Made by a program: the position numbers and the translations under genes. This document shows positions 1 to 3,222 of a stretch of 5,886 nucleotides of DNA, piece after piece. The stretch covers positions 1 to 5,886 of the forward strand of contig JABLYK010000066.1 of NCBI GenBank assembly GCA_018265835.1, in the 5' to 3' direction. The notes below the pieces were generated by a model. That model had not been told where the DNA came from. It ran no database searches and saw nothing but the letters and a program-made list of their open reading frames with translations. Every line of letters starts with the position of its first letter. Within the stretch, counting starts at the first letter, position 1. The stretch comes from Oscillospiraceae bacterium (GTDB lineage: Bacteria; Bacillota; Clostridia; Oscillospirales; Oscillospiraceae).

Positions 1-10
1 CATAATGAAC

Positions 11-55
11 ACCCCACTTGTTAGATAGTATATCATACTGTCTAACAAATGGGGT
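11..55. repeat. 45-bp near-perfect palindrome, possible IS3-like MITE remnant
   Basis: Two 21-nt arms (11-31 and 35-55) are inverted copies with 19 of 21 positions pairing, around a 3-nt centre (32-34). The mismatches are C17/A49 and T26/G40. Both arms contain ACCCCA..TGTTAGA.AGT. Read outward, the flanks begin TGAA on each side (6-9 on the plus strand, 62-59 on the minus strand), so the whole block 6-62 looks like two similar transposon ends placed back to back. The pattern TGA..TGACCCC...GTTAGAC resembles terminal repeats of IS3-family (IS150-like) elements as I remember them; that identification is an inference. No transposase is present and no clear target duplication is seen. It could instead be a hairpin transcription terminator, but no T-tract follows on either strand. 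Confidence 0.55.
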
Positions 56-90
56 CACTTCAATTTGCAGCGGGAATTTTTTTCTATGCT

Positions 91-158
91 TTTTTGCACA
101 GCAAAAATGAGCATGTACCATTTCCCCGCTCCTTCGGGGCAGCCGGAAATGATGTACA
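91..158 (-). terminator. Hairpins downstream of cysS, candidate terminator
   Basis: Two imperfect hairpins lie 72-139 nt past the cysS stop codon. The larger (114-158) pairs TGTAC with GTACA and CATTTCC with GGAAATG, with an inner CCCCG/CGGGG that can pair as an alternative. On the minus strand it is followed by a T-rich stretch containing TTTTT. A smaller hairpin (TTTTTGC/GCAAAAA, 91-107, loop of 3) follows. The order hairpin then T-run fits a factor-independent terminator for cysS transcripts, but the T-run is 8 nt away from the stem and the distance to the gene is long, so this is a moderate call. No gene is seen in 1-229. Confidence 0.4.
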
Positions 159-229
159 AAACTTTACGCGCATCCGCAGTTGTCCGTTTTTTCGTGGCGC
201 ACTGCAAAGTCACGTGAAGTTTTATAGAT

Positions 230-1639
230 TCAGACCTTTTTCCACTTGACGCCCTGTGGGGTGTCTTCCAAAACGATGCCCTGCGCCTTCAGCTCGTCGC
301 GGATGCGGTCAGCCTCGGCCCAGTTCTTGGCCTTGCGCGCTTCTTGCCGCGCGGCGATCTTCGCCTCAATCTCGGCGGCCAGATCGTCCCCGGCGGCGTC
401 TGCACCGAACGGGATGCCCAGCACGTCGCACAGCTCCAGGAAAATGCTTCTGCACGTCTCGGCCAGCGCCTTGGTCGGGTCGGCGGCGGGGGAGACGGCG
501 CTGTTGATGTCGCGCACCATCTCGAAAATGACGGAGATCGCGTCGGCGGTGTTGAAATCGTCGTCCATCACATCGTCAAATTTTGTGCGGTAGTGGTTCA
601 GACCCGCGGCGAAAGCGGCTTCGCTGTCGGTCATGGCGCCGTCTTTGCCGTTGGCGGCGAAGAAATCCAGATTGCTCTTGGCGGTGCGCAGACGCTCCAG
701 CGCGGCCTTGGCCTGCATGAGAATCTCGCCGGAGTAGTTCAGCGGGCTGCGGTAGTGGCTCATGAGCATGAACATGCGGATGCAGTCGTAGCCATAGGCC
801 TCGGCAGCCTCGCGCACGGTGAAGAAGTTGCCGAGTGACTTGGACATCTTCTTGTTGTCGATGTTGATAAAGCCGTTGTGCAGCCAATAGTTGACGAACT
901 TGCAGCCGTTGGCGGCCTCAGACTGGGCGATCTCGTTCTCATGGTGCGGGAAGGCGAGGTCGCTGCCGCCGCAGTGGATGTCAATGGTCTTGCCCAGATA
1001 ACGGTTGGACATGGCGGAGCACTCAATGTGCCAGCCGGGGCGGCCCTTGCCCCACGGGGACTCCCAGTACGGCTCGCCGGGCTTGGCGGCCTTCCAGAGC
1101 GCGAAGTCCAGCGGGTTCTCCTTGATGTCGTTCACGTCGATGCGCGCGCCGGACTGCAGATCCTCGATCGGCTGGTGGCTCAGCTTGCCGTAATCCCTGA
1201 ATTTCAGCGTGCGGTAGTAGACATCGCCGTCAACGGCGTAGGCATAGCCCTTGTCGATGAGCGTGGTGATGATGTCGATGATCTGCTGGATGTTTTCCGT
1301 GGCCTTCGGGTGAACGGTCGCCTCGTGTACGCCGAGCGCGTGGGCGTCGGTGAAGTACTCGGCGATGTATTTCTTTGCGATCTCCTCGCTCGTGACGCCC
1401 TCTTCGTTTGCGCGCTTGATGATTTTGTCGTCCACGTCGGTGAAGTTCTGCACGAATGTCACGTCGTAGCCGCGGTATTCCAGATAGCGGCGCAGCACGT
1501 CGAACATGATGATCGGGCGCGCGTTGCCGACGTGGATGTAGTTATACACCGTGGGGCCGCAGGCGTACATGCGCACCTTGCCCGGCTCGATGGGGACGAA
1601 CTCCTCTTTCTGCATGGTCATGGTGTTGTAAAGCTTCAT
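230..1639 (-). CDS. cysS: Cysteinyl-tRNA synthetase (CysRS)
   Basis: This cytoplasmic class I aminoacyl-tRNA synthetase activates cysteine with ATP and loads it onto tRNA-Cys. The predicted 469-residue protein is close to the usual length (about 460-470). The class I signatures are clear: the HIGH-type motif HVGN at residues 36-39 and KMSKS at 264-268. The zinc site that selects cysteine is intact, with C27, C207, H232 and E236 matching the known Cys-Cys-His-Glu ligands. Further family landmarks are NFTDVDDKII after the HIGH motif and a C-terminal anticodon-binding region ending in VKWKKV. The reading frame stays open upstream to 1825, but that part lies inside the T-box leader. The start at 1639 is chosen because AAAGGAG sits 8 nt before it and the family N-terminus begins MKLYNT. 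It is monocistronic as far as visible and is controlled by its T-box. Confidence 0.98.
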   Translation of the reverse strand: MKLYNTMTMQKEEFVPIEPGKVRMYACGPTVYNYIHVGNARPIIMFDVLRRYLEYRGYDVTFVQNFTDVDDKIIKRANEEGVTSEEIAKKYIAEYFTDAHALGVHEATVHPKATENIQQIIDIITTLIDKGYAYAVDGDVYYRTLKFRDYGKLSHQPIEDLQSGARIDVNDIKENPLDFALWKAAKPGEPYWESPWGKGRPGWHIECSAMSNRYLGKTIDIHCGGSDLAFPHHENEIAQSEAANGCKFVNYWLHNGFINIDNKKMSKSLGNFFTVREAAEAYGYDCIRMFMLMSHYRSPLNYSGEILMQAKAALERLRTAKSNLDFFAANGKDGAMTDSEAAFAAGLNHYRTKFDDVMDDDFNTADAISVIFEMVRDINSAVSPAADPTKALAETCRSIFLELCDVLGIPFGADAAGDDLAAEIEAKIAARQEARKAKNWAEADRIRDELKAQGIVLEDTPQGVKWKKV

Positions 1640-1647
1640 GGATGCAT

Positions 1648-1654
1648 CTCCTTT
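1648..1654 (-). promoter_or_regulatory. Ribosome binding site of cysS
   Basis: AAAGGAG on the minus strand, 8 nt before the ATG at 1639. It lies downstream of the T-box terminator, so it is transcribed only when the leader is read through. It decides the start against longer in-frame options that would begin within the leader RNA. Confidence 0.85.
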
Positions 1655-1680
1655 GATCGTCAAAACTGGTTTCGGGGAAC

Positions 1681-1716
1681 AAAAAAGCCTCCCATGCGTC
1701 CAATCGCATGAGAGGC
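1681..1716 (-). terminator. T-box regulated intrinsic terminator
   Basis: A 12-bp stem on the minus strand (1716-1705 with 1698-1687), containing one U-G wobble, closes a 6-nt loop and is followed directly by six T (1686-1681). It ends leader transcription about 42 nt before the cysS start when tRNA-Cys is charged. Its 5' arm is sequestered by the antiterminator when uncharged tRNA binds. Confidence 0.95.
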
Positions 1717-1915
1717 GAAATTCCTTTCGCGGTTCCACTCTCGTTTCTCGCTCGCTGCTGAAAGCCGCACCGTAACGCGGTGCCTTCGGGCGGGCATTTC
1801 CTCCTGCCGCGGCTCCGGGGCGCACGTTCCGCCCCGCACCGACAGCTCCTTTCCAGCCGTTGAGGAGCCTCTCTGCCTCGGTTCGTGGGCGTACTCTTCC
1901 CGTTCATCGCCGACT
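1687..1915 (-). promoter_or_regulatory. T-box riboswitch, tRNA-Cys responsive (cysS leader)
   Basis: The leader RNA senses uncharged tRNA-Cys and lets transcription continue into cysS when charging is low. Stem I: a lower helix (1902-1899 with 1819-1816), a specifier loop with the conserved AAGAGTA on the 5' side (1898-1892) and GAACGTGCG on the 3' side, then a CGCCC/GGGCG helix (1891-1887 with 1834-1830). The TGC at 1824-1822 is a cysteine codon in specifier position. The distal part has AGAGA (1874-1870) and an apical GCTCCT/AGGAGC stem with a 12-nt loop (1868-1845). A GCACCG/CGGTGC hairpin (1783-1767) fits stem III. The T-box bulge begins UGGA, complementary to UCCA, and tRNA-Cys normally carries discriminator U73, so codon and acceptor-end readouts agree. 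Boundaries assume a transcription start near 1915. Confidence 0.95.
1710..1742 (-). promoter_or_regulatory. T-box antiterminator element
   Basis: On the minus strand GAGAG (1742-1738) pairs with CTCTC (1714-1710). The 7-nt bulge TGGAACC (1737-1731) lies on the 5' side, followed by an upper helix GCGAAA/TTTCGC (1730-1725 with 1720-1715) with a GGAA tetraloop (1724-1721). This is the textbook antiterminator shape. Its 3' strand shares 1710-1716 with the 5' arm of the terminator, so the two structures exclude each other. The bulge would pair with the NCCA end of uncharged tRNA-Cys. Confidence 0.95.
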
Positions 1916-1921
1916 TTTCGT

Positions 1922-1950
1922 ATCTTACCACACGTTGTTTGCGCTGTCAA
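1922..1950 (-). promoter_or_regulatory. Sigma-A type promoter of cysS
   Basis: On the minus strand a perfect -35 TTGACA (1950-1945), a 17-bp spacer and -10 TAAGAT (1927-1922). A start near 1915 would place the first T-box element (GATGAACGGGAAGAGTA, starting at 1908) just inside the transcript. The -35 box lies 2 bp from the -35 box of the divergent promoter. Confidence 0.85.
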
Positions 1951-1952
1951 GG

Positions 1953-1981
1953 TTGCCCGGCGGCGGAATCTGTGATACACT
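1953..1981 (+). promoter_or_regulatory. Candidate promoter of the NifX-like/lipoprotein unit
   Basis: TTGCCC (1953-1958, 4 of 6 matches to TTGACA), a 17-bp spacer and TACACT (1976-1981, 4 of 6 to TATAAT), preceded by TG one base upstream (1973-1974) as an extended -10. A start near 1988 leaves a leader of about 25 nt before the ATG at 2013. It is back to back with the cysS promoter, so both may share the same short DNA segment for polymerase or regulator binding. Confidence 0.55.
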
Positions 1982-2012
1982 GGCTGCAAATCAGCAATCG
2001 GGAGGAATGACA

Positions 2013-2420
2013 ATGCGCATTGCAATTACGTATGATCCGGCGACCGGGATGGTCGCGGAGCACTTTGGCCACGCGGAATATTTTAAGCTGTACACGGAGG
2101 ACGACGGCGTCGTTTTCACGGACGTGGTGGCCTCGCCCGCAAGCGGACACGAGGCCGTGACGGCGTTTTTGGCGTCGCAGGGTGTGGATGTGGTCATCTG
2201 CGACCAGCTCGGCGAGGAGGCGCGCGACGCGCTGTTTGCGGCTGGCATTGCGGCATTTCCGGGGGCATACGCGCCGGCAGACGAGCTGGCCGTGGCACTG
2301 CTGGAAAACCGCCTGATCTACGAGCCGGACACGGGCTGCGACTGCCATGGTGACGGCGGCTGTGGCTGCAGCTGCGACGACGGCTGCAATTGCGGGGACG
2401 GCTGCGGCTGCCACGAATAA
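2013..2420 (+). CDS. NifX/NifB-type (dinitrogenase FeMo-cofactor domain) protein with Cys-rich tail
   Basis: The predicted 135-residue soluble protein matches the small dinitrogenase iron-molybdenum cofactor-binding fold (the NifX/NafY/MTH1175-like family). Visible markers are the N-terminal strand MRIAITYDPATG, the motif VAEHFGHAEYFKLY near residues 14-27, and a central DVVICDQLGEEARDALFAAGI segment. In nitrogen fixers such domains carry metal clusters; stand-alone copies in anaerobes have no settled function. From residue 109 the tail has nine cysteines and two histidines in a Gly/Asp-rich repeat of GC-type pairs, and looks like a metal- or cluster-binding appendage. No nif gene is nearby, so a nitrogen fixation role is not supported. 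The start at 2013 is chosen for GGGAGGA 6 nt upstream; an ATG at 2007 abuts that site and is unlikely. It lies 35 nt before the lipoprotein gene, probably as one operon. Confidence 0.85.
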   Translation: MRIAITYDPATGMVAEHFGHAEYFKLYTEDDGVVFTDVVASPASGHEAVTAFLASQGVDVVICDQLGEEARDALFAAGIAAFPGAYAPADELAVALLENRLIYEPDTGCDCHGDGGCGCSCDDGCNCGDGCGCHE

Positions 2421-2455
2421 CGAAACAATCAAAACCGATCAAGGAGGCCAGTACC

Positions 2456-2977
2456 ATGAAAAGACTGCTCGCAGGACTCTTAGCACTGACCATGCTGCTT
2501 GCACTGTGCGCATGCGGCAGCAAAACGACGACGGCTGGGGAAACACCGCCTGTAGAAACGCCGGAAACGCAAACGGAGACGCCCAACGCATCGCCGGTGG
2601 CTTCCACCGTGGAGTGCACGCTCGTCCTGCCGAACGACGACGGCATTCTCGGCGTGGAAGAAAAGACGGTTACGGTGGAAAACAACGCGCAGAGCGTGAT
2701 GGACGCGCTCATTGAAAACGGCGCGGCACCGGAAGGCACGCGCGTCAACAGCGCGGAAGTGGACGGTAAAACGCTCAAGCTCGATTTGTCGCAGGAATTT
2801 GGCGACGCGGTCAGGGGCACCGGCACGGCGGGCGAGACGATGTATCTTGCGAGCCTTGTGGACACGTTTCTGGTCTTTTACGACTGCGATCAGCTTGTCC
2901 TGACTGTGGCTGGGCAGACGCTGGAGACCGGCCATCAGGTCTATGACCAACCGATTGAGATGTATCTCTTCGACTGA
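2456..2977 (+). CDS. GerMN-domain lipoprotein
   Basis: A 173-residue predicted membrane-anchored lipoprotein. Residues 1-20 form a signal peptide with K2-R3, a hydrophobic core and lipobox L-C-A-C, making C20 the likely lipidated cysteine. A Thr/Pro/Glu-rich linker (about 22-50) follows, then one globular domain (about 53-173). This resembles the GerMN (sporulation and spore germination) domain: a strand TVTVENNAQSVMDAL, a DGKTLKLDLSQEF segment, a SLVDTFLVF helix and a closing GHQVYDQPIEMYLF. The best-known family member is GerM, which acts in the Bacillus sporulation envelope, but many family members are uncharacterised surface lipoproteins. Two cysteines remain in the mature domain (C54, C144) and could form a disulfide. 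The start at 2456 has AAGGAGG (2441-2447) 8 nt upstream; the longer in-frame form from 2390 would overlap the previous gene and bury the signal peptide. Confidence 0.85.
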   Translation: MKRLLAGLLALTMLLALCACGSKTTTAGETPPVETPETQTETPNASPVASTVECTLVLPNDDGILGVEEKTVTVENNAQSVMDALIENGAAPEGTRVNSAEVDGKTLKLDLSQEFGDAVRGTGTAGETMYLASLVDTFLVFYDCDQLVLTVAGQTLETGHQVYDQPIEMYLFD

Positions 2978-3002
2978 GCCTTGGAAAGGGCGGCTATATT
3001 TT

Positions 3003-3033
3003 CAGACAGGCGTTTTTCGCCTGTCTGTTTTTT
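3003..3033 (+). terminator. Intrinsic terminator of the NifX-like/lipoprotein unit
   Basis: A perfect 10-bp stem, CAGACAGGCG (3003-3012) with CGCCTGTCTG (3018-3027), a TTTTT loop and a run of six T (3028-3033). It starts 25 nt after the lipoprotein stop codon and insulates the copper gene from upstream transcription. Confidence 0.95.
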
Positions 3034-3094
3034 GCTGCGCCGCAGGCCGCGGACCGATTTTCTCCGGAACTGTGTATCAGGGGAACGGGTTTTG

Positions 3095-3103
3095 TGCTAT
3101 AAT
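3095..3103 (+). promoter_or_regulatory. Possible upstream extended -10 promoter
   Basis: TGCTATAAT is a perfect extended -10 (TATAAT at 3098-3103), but no convincing -35 box is seen 16-18 bp upstream. Transcription from here would start near 3110, about 113 nt before copA, and would run through the palindrome at 3146-3167. It may be a second, constitutive promoter for copA, or a remnant. Confidence 0.4.
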
Positions 3104-3145
3104 AATGTAATACGAACTGAAAAAGTAGGACATTATGCGAAAAAA

Positions 3146-3167
3146 GTTATTGACATATGTCATTAAC
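3146..3167. promoter_or_regulatory. 22-bp palindromic operator candidate over the copA promoter
   Basis: A near-perfect inverted repeat: GTTA (3146-3149) and TAAC (3164-3167) flank the perfect 12-bp palindrome TGACATATGTCA (3151-3162), with one non-pairing position in each half (T3150/T3163). It covers the -35 box and most of the spacer, where a bound repressor would block polymerase. The inner ACAtaTGT matches the core of the CopY/BlaI-type box (TACAnnTGTA) except for the outermost base pair. The identity of the regulator is inferred; no regulator gene lies in the window. Confidence 0.6.
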
Positions 3168-3177
3168 CTGCTAAAAT
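3150..3177 (+). promoter_or_regulatory. Sigma-A type promoter of copA
   Basis: Perfect -35 TTGACA (3150-3155), a 16-bp spacer and -10 TAAAAT (3172-3177) with an extended TG (3169-3170). A start near 3184 gives a leader of about 39 nt. The strong promoter combined with an overlapping palindrome suggests repression when copper is low and release when copper is high. Confidence 0.8.
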
Positions 3178-3210
3178 GATACCAAACCAGTATGATAAAA
3201 CCTGCGAAAA

Positions 3211-3216
3211 AGGAGG
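3211..3216 (+). promoter_or_regulatory. Ribosome binding site of copA
   Basis: AGGAGG within AAAAAGGAGG, 6 nt before the ATG at 3223. It fixes the start of the ATPase and gives a reference for the equally strong internal site at 5528-5533. Confidence 0.85.
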
Positions 3217-3222
3217 TCGGGT

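Noticed and set aside
49..249. A 66-codon plus-strand frame overlapping the end of cysS
   Set aside because: It begins in the palindrome arm, has no ribosome binding site and no recognisable sequence features. It overlaps the cysS 3' end and the hairpin region.
878..1711. A 277-codon plus-strand frame antisense to cysS
   Set aside because: It is a Val/Ala/Leu-rich shadow of cysS codon bias that also covers the T-box terminator. There is no ribosome binding site or domain.
1640..1825. N-terminal extension of cysS
   Set aside because: The stretch encodes the T-box antiterminator and terminator, is rich in Arg/Gly with no CysRS homology, and the ATG at 1639 has its own ribosome binding site and the family N-terminus.
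1860..2012. N-terminal extension of the NifX-like protein
   Set aside because: It would start inside the cysS leader and before its own promoter. The fold begins at MRIAITYD with a ribosome binding site at proper spacing.
2337..2417. Tandem DNA repeat or CRISPR-like array in the Cys-rich tail
   Set aside because: The GC-type codon pairs repeat irregularly at the protein level; there are no constant-length repeats with spacers.
1947..2432. A 161-codon minus-strand frame antisense to the NifX-like gene
   Set aside because: Its Ala/Val-rich start is the complement of the GGCTGC-rich Cys tail codons, and it has no ribosome binding site or domain.
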